Shown: positions 1 to 7,135 of the stretch, one piece after another
How positions within the stretch are numbered: position 1 is the first letter of the stretch
How the letters are laid out: each line of letters starts with the position of its first letter
NCBI GenBank assembly: GCA_005776545.1
Contig: SXOY01000334.1
Location: 1 to 15,921 of the forward strand
Length of the DNA stretch: 15,921 nucleotides
From: Planctomycetia bacterium
Lineage (GTDB): Bacteria; Planctomycetota; Phycisphaerae; Phycisphaerales; UBA1924
Direction: 5' to 3'
Program-made: the position numbers and the translations under genes
The notes under the pieces: model-generated
Told to the model about the DNA's origin: nothing
What the model saw: the letters and a program-made list of their open reading frames with translations, nothing else
Databases searched by the model: none

Positions 1-83
1 GCGAGGGTCTTGGCATTGGACCCGCTGTTGGCGGAATTGTGAATGGCGGCTTGAGCGAGGCGACGTTTGGATGACTTGGACAT
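1..83 (-). CDS. 5' end of a basic-start protein, unknown (partial)
   Basis: A leftward gene begins at 83 and runs off the left edge, leaving 27 codons plus two bases. The start is supported by an AGGAG Shine-Dalgarno about seven bases upstream of the ATG on the minus strand. The visible peptide begins MSKSSKRRLAQ and continues with Ala, Asn and Ser residues, so it has a short Lys/Arg-rich head and no signal peptide. Codons favour C in the third position, as in the HU and secreted-protein genes of this window, which suggests a well-expressed gene. I do not recognise the family from so short a stretch. Confidence 0.65.
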   Translation of the reverse strand, partial: MSKSSKRRLAQAAIHNSANSGSNAKTL

Positions 84-544
84 GGTGAGGCTCCTGGGTT
101 GGGGAAGGCTGGCGCAACAAGCGCTTGCGTCCCCTACAGAGGGAGGGCCGCGACCAAACGGGAGGAGCTTTTTGTCCGGTATGAGGGGTGTAAAAGACGT
201 AAGTGCTTGTGGCATAAGGGCGAAAATTATTTTCAAACCCTCGAAAAATCTCTGTGTTAGGGGCGCGCGGTGCGCCCTCGAAATGTCCGGTGCGCCAGGG
301 TAAACACTGGGTTTTGATTCCGCAAACATTACATATTTCTAAAGTAACGTTTTGTGTTTGGTGGCGGTTATCGGGCGTCGGTGGATACGCACCGGACAGA
401 ATTTGTGCGCGAATTGTCCGATGCAACAGCGCGATCAGGCATGGCGCTGACACGAGGCCAGAAAGTGATGTGGGATGAAGCGGTCCGTCACCAAGAAAAT
501 ACCGTCTTCAGTCGCGTTCGCATCAGTGCAATGAGAATAACGAA
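84..544. other. Gene-free stretch upstream of the leftward gene at 83
   Basis: No convincing coding sequence lies here. Short open frames on the plus strand have no family-like features or good ribosome sites. The stretch is AT-richer around 310-350 than its surroundings, and the 9-mer CGGTGCGCC occurs twice, 20 bp apart (268-276 and 288-296). The part next to 83 may be a long 5' leader of that gene, but no clear sigma-70 promoter was found. Confidence 0.4.
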
Positions 545-572
545 CCGCCGCCGGAGTTACTTCCGGCGGCGG
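545..572 (-). terminator. Hairpin terminator of the 219-aa exported protein gene
   Basis: An 11-bp perfect GC-rich stem (arms 545-555 and 562-572, six-base loop) lies about 45 bp past the stop codon of the leftward gene 618-1277. On the minus strand the hairpin is followed by a short T-rich run (TTCGTTATT) rather than a long T-tract. Position and shape fit an intrinsic terminator for that gene. Confidence 0.7.
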
Positions 573-617
573 CAAAGATAGACTGGATTCACTTGAAACT
601 GAATAGCGAATCGGAAC

Positions 618-1277
618 TTAGTTCCTGCGACGTCGCGAGATCAAGGGTGTAAGCAGGAGTACGCTCAGCGAGGCAGGGGCTGGCACGCAGTTCTCGCCAA
701 ACCACCAGTTTGACATGTTGACTGTGTTTGTGGTTGTTGATGTACCCCAGACGTTGAAAGTGAAAATCAAGCGATCGGGTTGTGGAACGAATCGGCCTTC
801 GATCATGACTGACCACGCGCCGGTGTCACCAAAGGTCGCGGAGAACGGGCGTATATACGTTGGCGAGTAGTCGCTGGGTGTGTTAGGAGGATCATTAACG
901 CCGCGGACGGGGCTGTTTGAGGCATCTGGCAGGTATCCAGCACCAGTACCTTGAATGTAGAAGAAGAAGTACTTCTGGTATTGTTCCTGGAAGCCGTTCT
1001 CACAGGTAAAGCTGAAGTATCTTCCCAATTCGCCGGTTCCCGGTCGACGAGACTCGGTGAGCGTTGGAACTACTTGAAACCTGGAGAAGTTTGCATTGCG
1101 AATAACTCCTTGCTGATCTCCATAGGCATATCCCCAGAATGGCGCGGTACTCCCGTTCCAAGTGAACGACGACGGGAGGATCGGCGGCGCAGGAACCTGA
1201 GCATAACTACTGAGGGGATAGCAGGCCGCAACTGCGGCAACAGCAAGACCAAGACAGAGGTTGGCGTATTGAGTCAT
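618..1277 (-). CDS. Exported protein with PEP-CTERM-like C-terminal sorting tail
   Basis: This 219-aa protein is built for export. Residues 1-26 form a signal peptide ending S-Y-A before Gln27. The mature part (about 27-197) is rich in aromatic residues, Thr and Asn and looks like a beta-rich domain; I do not recognise it. The C-terminus has Pro-Ala-Pro (199-201), a hydrophobic stretch (203-213) and an Arg cluster (215-218), the three-part layout of PEP-CTERM signals, with PAP in place of the classical PEP. In planctomycetes such tails are processed by exosortase-type enzymes; none is encoded here. The start ATG has a GGAG-type site upstream, and a hairpin follows at 545-572, so the gene is probably monocistronic. 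Function is unknown; the sorting call is inference from architecture. Confidence 0.8.
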   Translation of the reverse strand: MTQYANLCLGLAVAAVAACYPLSSYAQVPAPPILPSSFTWNGSTAPFWGYAYGDQQGVIRNANFSRFQVVPTLTESRRPGTGELGRYFSFTCENGFQEQYQKYFFFYIQGTGAGYLPDASNSPVRGVNDPPNTPSDYSPTYIRPFSATFGDTGAWSVMIEGRFVPQPDRLIFTFNVWGTSTTTNTVNMSNWWFGENCVPAPASLSVLLLTPLISRRRRN

Positions 1278-1746
1278 ACATTTCTCCGTGTTTACAGGTT
1301 CTACGCCGCATTTTTACGGGCGCAGGTCCCCCACATCTCTGCCAGTGCGTGGACCCGATCCACAGCAGCGACACAAACGCATCCGGTGGTTGATTTCCCG
1401 CGAAATGTCAACCAGGCGAACGAGACATATGAAGTGTGTAGTCACATCACCAAATTACCAGCAGGAATAAATCCCTGATTTAACTGCAGGTCCGACGTGG
1501 AAACGGAGTGATACTTGCGCTGGGGCTTGCTTTTTAGATTGTGAGTCGTTGTGGCAACTCGTTTTGCGTAATCACACAATTTCTGAGTGCGAAGGCAGAT
1601 TTGCTTCCGGTGGTGGCGGTCGATGAGTTTTCACCACTTGTAGCTATATTCGAGATCGCTTGCGTGAAGCAGCAAGCCAAATGGATACCACAGGAAGTTG
1701 TCCCCCGGTTGGAGGGTGAAATGCCTGCGGGTTTCGCAGAATCGAA
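1278..1746. other. Divergent intergenic region
   Basis: About 470 bp separate the divergent genes at 1277 (leftward) and 1782 (rightward). Open frames here on both strands have no recognisable features or ribosome sites. It contains a short inverted repeat, GGTTGA (1388-1393) and TCAACC (1408-1413); the minus-strand copy includes a TTGACA hexamer, but no matching -10 was found. A second small inverted repeat (GCTTGC/GCAAGC) lies at 1658-1677. Confidence 0.4.
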
Positions 1747-1775
1747 TTGGTTCGCTATGGGGATTACCGTACACT
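1747..1775 (+). promoter_or_regulatory. Sigma-70-like promoter, probably leaderless
   Basis: TTGGTT (1747-1752) and TACACT (1770-1775) are separated by 17 bp. The expected transcription start, about seven bases after the -10 box, falls on or beside the ATG at 1782, which has no Shine-Dalgarno. This fits leaderless initiation of the following gene. Confidence 0.45.
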
Positions 1776-1781
1776 TTCGCC

Positions 1782-2459
1782 ATGAATTCCAAACCTGGCA
1801 GAATCTGGTTCATCGATAATCCGTGGCCGGGGGGACATGCTGTTGAGAACTTTGTGTGGTCGGGGAGGCTTGATGCGGATGGGACGCTGTGGTTTGACCT
1901 GCATCTTGAAACTGTGAGTTACGAGGCAGAGGCTGAGGCGGCGGTTGATCTCGATGATGACTGGCACTCCGCGGTTGTCTGGCAGAATTATCACAGTTGC
2001 ACGCTCTCATCGACGAACTGGGCGGATGAAGGAACCAAGGGGCTGGCAGTTGGGGGTGAAAGTTCGCCGCTGAAGTGGGTGCAAATGGATGGAGCAAGTT
2101 TCGCGGCGGATGAAGCGAAGCTTGGAGATAGCGTGGATGTGGATGTTGAGCCGGCCTTCCTTATTTACTTGACTGGACACGATGCCACGGCGGGTCATCA
2201 GGTGATATTCAAGAAGGGCGCATCAGCGGGGACTTTTGACATTGAATGGACGGGGAAAATTGCGCTTGCGTATGCGGGGGATAATGAACTGAAGCACACG
2301 TTCAAGGCACAGCTCGCAGGGATTGAGTTCCAGGGATTTGTTGTGAATGATGAGCTTTCGGATGAGGAGGCGAAGGAGAAGTTCGCCATTGCGTGCGCCG
2401 AGGCGGGGCTTTTCAAGCTCGCAGTTATCAATGACAAGCGTGTGTTTTGTTTGAAATGA
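1782..2459 (+). CDS. Conserved-looking cytoplasmic protein of unknown function
   Basis: A 225-aa acidic protein without signal peptide or membrane segment. The N-terminus (W-F-I-D-N-P-W-P-G-G, about residues 9-18) and the following aromatic, acidic stretch look like a compact domain, but I do not recognise the family. The frame is open upstream to a TTG at 1698, but those 28 extra codons look non-coding and have no ribosome site. The ATG at 1782 sits where the promoter at 1747-1775 would start transcription, so I chose it. The stop is only seven bases before the start of the AlkD-like gene, so the two are probably co-transcribed. A link to DNA alkylation repair is suggested only by this arrangement. 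Confidence 0.75.
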   Translation: MNSKPGRIWFIDNPWPGGHAVENFVWSGRLDADGTLWFDLHLETVSYEAEAEAAVDLDDDWHSAVVWQNYHSCTLSSTNWADEGTKGLAVGGESSPLKWVQMDGASFAADEAKLGDSVDVDVEPAFLIYLTGHDATAGHQVIFKKGASAGTFDIEWTGKIALAYAGDNELKHTFKAQLAGIEFQGFVVNDELSDEEAKEKFAIACAEAGLFKLAVINDKRVFCLK

Positions 2460-2466
2460 GGGGACG

Positions 2467-3213
2467 ATGGCAAAGAAGAAGGTCGTGAACAAGGGCGCTG
2501 CTGCGGGAACGAAGGAGAGAGTGCTAGATTGCCTGGCGATGCTCAAGAAGTTGAGTTCGAAGAAGACGCTGGAAGAGATGGGGCCGCGGTATGGGATCCA
2601 TACCAAGAAGGCGTTTGGCGTGTCGATGGCGAATATGAAGGTGGTGGCGAAGAAGCTAATGGCAAACAAGTTGGGGCAGGATCATGAGCTGGCGATCGCG
2701 CTTTGGGAGACTGGGTGGTATGAAGCACGGATGGTTGCGTGTATGGTGGATGATCCCGCGCGCGTGACGAGTGCGCAGATGGATGCCTGGTGCAACGACT
2801 TTGATAACTGGGGGATTTGTGACACGGTGTGTTTCAAGTTGTTTGATCAGGTGCCTGGGGCGCTTGGGAAAGTGCGGAAGTGGGCGAAGAGGGAAGAGGA
2901 GTTTGTGAAGCGCAGCGCGTTTGCGCTTTTGGCGTGTGTTGCGCTGCATGACAATTCGTTGGGGAATGAGGAGTTTGAAGAGGGGCTGGAACTGATTGCA
3001 GTCGCGGCGAGTGATGAGCGGAATTTTGTGAAGAAGGGTGTGGTGTGGGCGCTGCGCGGGATTGGGAGTCGGAATGCGGCGATGAGGCTTGAGGCGATGA
3101 TGGTTGCGGAGCGGTTGATGGAAGCGGAGAGTGCCGCGGCGCGGTGGGTGGGGAAGACTGCGTTGAAGGAGTTGGCGGGGAAGGCGGCGAAGAAGAGGGT
3201 GGAGAAGAGGTAG
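2467..3213 (+). CDS. DNA alkylation repair protein, AlkD-like
   Basis: A 248-aa all-helical protein of the DNA alkylation repair (AlkD, HEAT-like repeat) family, whose members excise bulky or cationic alkylated bases such as N3- and N7-alkylpurines. Family landmarks are in the usual order: FGVSMANMK-type segment (50-58), HELAIALWETGWYEAR (73-88), DDP..VT (95-101), the FDNWGICD motif (112-119), and the NFVKKGVVWALRGIG helix in the C-terminal third. Length fits the family. The N-terminus (MAKKK) and C-terminus are extra rich in Lys. GAGGGG overlapping the upstream stop serves as ribosome site, suggesting coupling to the 225-aa gene. Its stop directly abuts the stop of the opposing gene. The family call is strong; exact substrate is not deducible. 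Confidence 0.88.
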   Translation: MAKKKVVNKGAAAGTKERVLDCLAMLKKLSSKKTLEEMGPRYGIHTKKAFGVSMANMKVVAKKLMANKLGQDHELAIALWETGWYEARMVACMVDDPARVTSAQMDAWCNDFDNWGICDTVCFKLFDQVPGALGKVRKWAKREEEFVKRSAFALLACVALHDNSLGNEEFEEGLELIAVAASDERNFVKKGVVWALRGIGSRNAAMRLEAMMVAERLMEAESAAARWVGKTALKELAGKAAKKRVEKR

Positions 3214-3717
3214 TTAAGACCAATGACTGATTGCCCCGCCGACCATACTGATGAGCGTGACCAGAATCGCGAGCGGGATGGAACTGAGTGAGAAAACGAA
3301 CCAGATTGACGCTGCTCGACCCATTGGTTCACGCTGCCCGGTGTCGCGCCTCTTTGGCTGATAGGTCGTCCGCCAGATGAGAAGGCCGATCCAAGGCCAG
3401 AGAAAGGCGAGTGGGAGTGCGATCATCTGCAGAACAAGGAAGACGTTTCCCAGAAAATCATCGCGAGTGTTCAGGTTGTTGATAAGTTGCACGATCAGGA
3501 TGCAAAGACTGATCGTCAGCGGGACGCCAAAGCAGAGATACGCCGTACTCGCTGTCGGTGTAGGTGCAGGTGTGGGTTGAGTCGGCCGCCGAGTCCGCGG
3601 GCGAAAGAGCGACATCCCGCACTCTGAACAACGGTCTAGAACAGTTGGGTCCGGATTGCGCTTGCCGCAGTGACGGCATATCTCGTCCACTTCATACTGT
3701 TCAAGGATGCTGCTCAT
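3214..3717 (-). CDS. Zinc-ribbon membrane protein, unknown function
   Basis: A 167-aa protein with an N-terminal zinc ribbon (Cys14, Cys17, Cys30, Cys33 as two C-x2-C knuckles), a Pro/Thr/Arg linker (about 40-57), and three predicted membrane segments (about 60-80, 92-118, 137-160). The ribbon is probably cytoplasmic and the helices anchor it in the inner membrane. It is the second gene of a leftward pair: its ATG shares one base with the TGA stop of the dehydrogenase gene, so translation is likely coupled. Its stop codon abuts that of the convergent AlkD-like gene. Short zinc-ribbon/TM proteins are common in planctomycetes and mostly unassigned. Confidence 0.78.
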   Translation of the reverse strand: MSSILEQYEVDEICRHCGKRNPDPTVLDRCSECGMSLFRPRTRRPTQPTPAPTPTASTAYLCFGVPLTISLCILIVQLINNLNTRDDFLGNVFLVLQMIALPLAFLWPWIGLLIWRTTYQPKRRDTGQREPMGRAASIWFVFSLSSIPLAILVTLISMVGGAISHWS

Positions 3718-4685
3718 CAGACCACTCTATTCGGCGGTTCTTTGCCGGCGAGAATCGCGGCGGCGTTTTGGGTGACTATGTGGGCCATGAGTTGGCGGTA
3801 CTTTTCTTCTGCGCTTCCGATGTGTGGGGAGAGGACGCAGTTGTTCAGGGTTTTCAGGCCTTCGTGGACTACTGGTTCTTTTTCGAAGACGTCGAGGCCT
3901 GCGCCCCAGATTCGTTTTTCGCGGAGGGCATCGACCAGCGCGGCTTCCTGTACGATGGGACCGCGGGCGGTGTTGATGAGGATGGCGTGGGGTTTCATCA
4001 GGCTGAGTTCGCGGGCGCCGATCATGCCGCGGGTTTGGGGGGTGAGGGGGGTGTGGATGCTGACGATGTCGGCTTGTTTGAGGCCTTCATCGAGGGTGAC
4101 GCGCTGGGCAGAGAGAGGGGCGAGTTCGAAATCTACGTGTTGTTCACGGGCGACGTAGATGGTTTTTGTGCCGAAGCCGATGCCGCGGATTGCGGTGGCG
4201 AAGCCGATTCGGCCCGCGCCGACGATGCAGAGAGTGCGGCCGGTGATGTCAATGCCGAGGAAGTCGTTGGGGCCGAAGGGGCCGTTTTTGGGGTAGTCAT
4301 CGCTGCGGGTGTAGCGGTCGGCTTCGACCAGGCGGCGGGCGACGGCGAGAAGGAGCGCCCAGGCGAGGTTGGCGGTGCCTTCGGTGACGGCGTGGGGTGT
4401 GTTGGTGACTGCAACGTTTCGGGCTTTGCAGGCGGCGAGGTCGATGTTGTCGGTTCCGACGGCGAAATTGCAGACGGCTTTAAGGCTAGAACCGGCGGCG
4501 TCGAGGATTTCGGCATCGATCTTTTCAGAGACCCAGGTGACGAGGATGGAGGCGCCTTTGGCGAACTCGGCGAGTTGGGCCCGGTTCATGGTGGAGCCGG
4601 GGGCGAGTTTGATGGTGGCAGAGGGGATATCGATCTTGCCGGGGAGGGTGCGGCAGACGGCGATGATTGGGCGGGGGTCTGACAT
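3717..4685 (-). CDS. D-isomer specific 2-hydroxyacid dehydrogenase (glyoxylate/hydroxypyruvate reductase type)
   Basis: A 322-aa NAD(P)-dependent D-2-hydroxyacid dehydrogenase, interconverting 2-oxo acids and D-2-hydroxy acids in the cytoplasm. The Rossmann motif GAGRIG is at 156-161. The catalytic triad is visible as Arg241 (in NTARGP), Glu270 (in DVFEKEP) and His288 (in SPHIGS). The substrate loop N-F-A-V-G-T-D-N-I-D is at 73-82. After the second Rossmann strand the protein reads V-A-R-E (178-181) instead of an acidic residue, which by family knowledge favours NADPH and a glyoxylate/hydroxypyruvate reductase role; this is inference, and phosphoglycerate dehydrogenase is unlikely because there is no regulatory C-terminal domain. 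First gene of a pair with the zinc-ribbon protein. No Shine-Dalgarno is evident; a TACCCT box ends eight bases before the ATG. Confidence 0.88.
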   Translation of the reverse strand: MSDPRPIIAVCRTLPGKIDIPSATIKLAPGSTMNRAQLAEFAKGASILVTWVSEKIDAEILDAAGSSLKAVCNFAVGTDNIDLAACKARNVAVTNTPHAVTEGTANLAWALLLAVARRLVEADRYTRSDDYPKNGPFGPNDFLGIDITGRTLCIVGAGRIGFATAIRGIGFGTKTIYVAREQHVDFELAPLSAQRVTLDEGLKQADIVSIHTPLTPQTRGMIGARELSLMKPHAILINTARGPIVQEAALVDALREKRIWGAGLDVFEKEPVVHEGLKTLNNCVLSPHIGSAEEKYRQLMAHIVTQNAAAILAGKEPPNRVV

Positions 4686-4754
4686 ATGAAGCGAGGGTAG
4701 GAATTGCAGCGGGGAAAGGCTGTATAAGTAGATGCAAAGTGATTATGGTCGGGG

Positions 4755-5540
4755 ATGCGGATTGCGGCCTGGAACATTTTGCACGGCGGTGGCCATAGGC
4801 GGATGGCGACGATTATCGTGGAACTGCTTGAATTGCAAGCAGATGTGATCATTTTGAATGAGTTCCGGGCGACGATGGGCGGGCAGTTGCAGGCGGTGTT
4901 GCGGGATCATGGGTTTGCGTGGCAAGTGCTGGGTGGCGACCCGCGCGAGGCGAATGTGGTGCTGGTGGCGGGGAAGGTTGAGCTTGAAAAAGGGGTAATT
5001 CCCCCTGGGAATCTGAGCAATCGGCTGGTTGAGGTGAAGTTGAAGGAGTCGGGGGTGACGGTGATCGGGGTGCACATTCCGGATGAGTCGCAACCGACGC
5101 GGCGGCGCGAGGCGTGGCAATGGGTGGCGAACAGGGCGAAGACCCTGTCGGTTGAGAAGTGCGTAATTGCCGGGGATTTTAATACCGGGCGGCACAAGGT
5201 TGATGAGGCGGGCGAGACGTTTACGTGTACGACGTTTCTTGGAAAGCTGGCGACGGCGGGGTATGCGGATGCGTTTCGAACGTTGCACGGGCGCAAATGG
5301 GAGGAGACGTGGGTCGCTCCAAATGGGGCTAAACCACTGGGAAAAAGCGAGCTAAGTGGGTTTCGGCTTGATGGCGGGTTTGTGAGTGAGCAGCTGCGCG
5401 AGAAGGTGGCGAAAGCTGAGTATGGGCATGAGGTGAGGACGAAGCGAGTTTCGGATCATTCGATTTTCATGCTGGAAATTGATATTTCTGGAGAAGCGTT
5501 GCAGAAAATATGCAAAAAAAGCCGAGAAATTGATCAGTAA
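4755..5540 (+). CDS. Endonuclease/exonuclease/phosphatase (EEP) family protein
   Basis: A 261-aa cytoplasmic member of the EEP (exonuclease III / DNase I-like) metal-dependent hydrolase fold. Signature residues are all present in order: Asn7 (AAWNILHGG), Glu36 (ILNEFR), His107 (IGVHIP), Asp141 and Asn143 (AGDFNTG), Asp207 (FRLDGG), and the Asp235-His236 pair (RVSDHS). There is no signal peptide, so nucleic acid is the likely substrate, but EEP enzymes also include phosphodiesterases and phosphatases, and specificity cannot be read. Divergent from the dehydrogenase gene with 69 bp between. No normally spaced Shine-Dalgarno precedes the ATG; a TATGGT box (4744-4749) lies at about the right distance for a leaderless start. 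Confidence 0.85.
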   Translation: MRIAAWNILHGGGHRRMATIIVELLELQADVIILNEFRATMGGQLQAVLRDHGFAWQVLGGDPREANVVLVAGKVELEKGVIPPGNLSNRLVEVKLKESGVTVIGVHIPDESQPTRRREAWQWVANRAKTLSVEKCVIAGDFNTGRHKVDEAGETFTCTTFLGKLATAGYADAFRTLHGRKWEETWVAPNGAKPLGKSELSGFRLDGGFVSEQLREKVAKAEYGHEVRTKRVSDHSIFMLEIDISGEALQKICKKSREIDQ

Positions 5541-5553
5541 GGGGGTTGGCGAC

Positions 5554-5582
5554 TTGATCGCGCAACTGCTTTATGGTATAAC
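5554..5582 (+). promoter_or_regulatory. Sigma-70-like promoter of the HU gene
   Basis: TTGATC (5554-5559) and TATAAC (5577-5582) with an ideal 17-bp spacer. Each box matches the consensus at five or fewer positions only near the ends. Transcription would start near 5589, giving a leader of about 70 bases before the HU start codon. This is the best promoter match seen in the window. Confidence 0.75.
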
Positions 5583-5659
5583 TCAGCAAGTTTTCCGGGG
5601 AAAACTGCGTTGTACACCGCGTTTAGATTCCCGGTTCCATTTTCATGGAGGATTCCACT

Positions 5660-6043
5660 ATGGCAAAGAAGACATCGAAACCCGCAAAAACAACCAAGAC
5701 CGCAGCTGCCCCCAAGCCAGCCAAGATCTCACCCAGCAAGAAGGTTCGCACCAAGAGCGAAATCTTCTCGACCATTGGTGATCTCAACGGCCTCTCACGC
5801 AAGCAAGTTGCTGGCGTGTTCGACAGCCTTGGCGCATTGATTGCCGCCGATCTCAGCAAGGGCGCTGGCACCTTCGCAGTTCCTGGCCTCATGAAGATCA
5901 TCGTCAAGCACAAGCCCGCCAGCAAGGGTGGAATGCGTAAGAACCCATTCAAGCCAGGCGAAATGATGGAAGTGAAGCCCAAGCCCGCGAGCAAGACCGT
6001 TCGCGTTCGCCCGATGAAGGCTCTCAAGGCAATGGTTGCCTGA
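5660..6043 (+). CDS. HU-family DNA-binding protein with histone-like N-terminal tail
   Basis: A 127-aa nucleoid-associated protein. Residues 1-30 form a Lys/Ala/Pro/Thr-rich flexible tail, followed by an HU/IHF core (about 31-127): the helical pair with GLSRKQVAGVFDSL (44-57), the turn F-A-V-P-G-L (72-77), the DNA-wrapping arm with the tip N-P (95-96, the intercalating proline), and a closing helix P-M-K-A-L-K. The core is slightly unlike standard HU (about 90 aa): the arm reads R-K-N-P-F-K-P-G. The ATG at 5660 is preferred over one at 5645 because GGAGG sits eight bases upstream and the protein then begins MAKK. Codons are C-ending and biased, as expected for an abundant protein. It has its own promoter and terminator. 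Confidence 0.88.
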   Translation: MAKKTSKPAKTTKTAAAPKPAKISPSKKVRTKSEIFSTIGDLNGLSRKQVAGVFDSLGALIAADLSKGAGTFAVPGLMKIIVKHKPASKGGMRKNPFKPGEMMEVKPKPASKTVRVRPMKALKAMVA

Positions 6044-6085
6044 ACCGAGTTTCGACTCGTAAAGCAAGCTAGATCAGACTATCGT

Positions 6086-6121
6086 CGGGCACGTTCGGAA
6101 GGACGTGCTCGATGTTTTTTT
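6086..6121 (+). terminator. Intrinsic terminator of the HU gene
   Basis: An 11-bp stem (6086-6096 with 6101-6111, one G-T pair) with a GGAA tetraloop is followed by a run of seven T (6115-6121). It lies 43 bp after the HU stop codon and is a textbook rho-independent terminator. Confidence 0.88.
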
Positions 6122-6158
6122 ACAAGGTCGGGTCTAGTGTGTCGCTGTGGACAATACA

Positions 6159-6187
6159 GGCACTAGGCATTTGGCACTAGGCACTAG
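6159..6187. repeat. Short tandem GGCACTA repeat
   Basis: The word GGCACTAG occurs at 6159-6166, 6173-6180 and 6180-6187, with a partial copy (GGCA) at 6166-6169. The 7-bp unit is tandem in the second half. It lies between the HU terminator and psuG, about 20 bp before the psuG start, so it falls in the probable psuG promoter or leader region. Confidence 0.7.
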
Positions 6188-6207
6188 GGAAAACCGAAGA
6201 GGTTCTT

Positions 6208-7113
6208 ATGAGATTGGTTAATCGAGCGGTTGCGCCGGCGGTGGCGCTTGAGACTACTTTGCTCGTGCATGGAGTGCCGAAGGCGGATGGACCTGCGCTG
6301 GCGCAGCGGTTGGCGGCGGCGGTGAAGGCCAAGGGGGCCAACGCGGCGGTGGTTGGAGTTGTTGGGGGAGTGCCGACGGTTGGGATGAATGAGCAGGAGC
6401 TTGCGGCGATGTTTGCGGCTCCCAAAGTTGAGAAGGTGAATGCGTCGAATCTGGGAGTAGCGATACATCGGAAGGTGCATGCGGCGACGACTGTGAGCAC
6501 GACCATGGAGTTGGCTGCTCGCGCGGGGGTGAAAGTTTTTGCGACGGGTGGACTTGGTGGAGTTCACAAGGGATTTGGGACGCACGCTGATATCAGCGCG
6601 GACCTTGTTGCTCTGACTCGGTTTCCAGTTGCGGTTGTGACGAGCGGTGTGAAGTCGTTGCTCGATGTGGCGGCGACGCGCGAGGTGTTGGAGACTTTGG
6701 GAATTCCGGTTGTGGGCTGGCGAGTCAATGAGTTTCCGGCGTTTTACCTCTCGAAGCTGGATGGCGTTGGGGGCGTCGATGTGAGATTTGATGAGATGAC
6801 CGAATTGGCGCGGTATGTGGAGATGGAGGTTGGGAGGACTGGCCGCGGAGTTGTGGTGTGTAATGCCGTGCCGCAGGCGTTTGAGATTGCGGAGAGCGAT
6901 TTTGCGGCTTGGCTTTTGAAGGCGGAGCGTGCGGTGGATGTGGCGGCGGCAACCGGACGCGATCGGACGCCGCGGATTTTGGGTGAATTGCATCGAGTTT
7001 CGGGCGGTGCGACTCTGCGGGCGAATGTGGAATTGGCGGTTTCGAATGCGGAGGTGGCGGCGGAATTAGCGAGTGAGATGCGACGGAGTCCGATAACTGC
7101 GGAATTCACGTAA
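6208..7113 (+). CDS. psuG: Pseudouridine-5'-phosphate glycosidase
   Basis: A 301-aa enzyme that reversibly cleaves pseudouridine 5'-phosphate to uracil and ribose 5-phosphate in the cytoplasm. Family blocks are clear: A-L-E-T-T (13-17, with Glu15 matching E. coli Glu31), VVGVVGGVPTVG, the N-A-S-N-L region with Lys76 (E. coli Lys93), ATTVSTTM, FATGGLGGVHKG (111-122), I-S-A-D-L with Asp132 (metal ligand, E. coli Asp149), and S-G-V-K-S-L-L-D with Lys149 (Schiff-base lysine, E. coli Lys166). Residue equivalences are by offset from remembered E. coli numbering. The usual second serine reads Thr16. GAAGAGG lies just before the ATG. No pseudouridine kinase (psuK) gene is adjacent. G/T-ending codons contrast with the HU gene next door. 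Confidence 0.93.
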   Translation: MRLVNRAVAPAVALETTLLVHGVPKADGPALAQRLAAAVKAKGANAAVVGVVGGVPTVGMNEQELAAMFAAPKVEKVNASNLGVAIHRKVHAATTVSTTMELAARAGVKVFATGGLGGVHKGFGTHADISADLVALTRFPVAVVTSGVKSLLDVAATREVLETLGIPVVGWRVNEFPAFYLSKLDGVGGVDVRFDEMTELARYVEMEVGRTGRGVVVCNAVPQAFEIAESDFAAWLLKAERAVDVAAATGRDRTPRILGELHRVSGGATLRANVELAVSNAEVAAELASEMRRSPITAEFT

Positions 7114-7135
7114 ATGCGGGCAATACGGACGATCC

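Noticed and set aside
354..581. Plus-strand open frames at 254-478 and 354-581
   Set aside because: No ribosome sites or family features, and the second runs into the terminator hairpin at 545-572.
951..1478. A 175-codon plus-strand open frame
   Set aside because: It is antisense to the signal-peptide-bearing 219-aa gene, runs past its start into the gap, and has no recognisable domain.
1541..1819. Plus-strand frame of 92 codons and minus-strand frame 1631-1813
   Set aside because: Neither has a ribosome site or recognisable features, and both overlap the start of the better supported gene at 1782.
3564..4682. A 372-codon open frame on the plus strand
   Set aside because: It lies opposite the dehydrogenase and zinc-ribbon genes, is dominated by Gly, Asp, Glu and Ala, and has no family features; the minus-strand dehydrogenase has a full active site.
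6184..6993. A 269-codon minus-strand open frame
   Set aside because: It is antisense to psuG, whose catalytic residues are complete, and consists largely of Arg, His and Ser.
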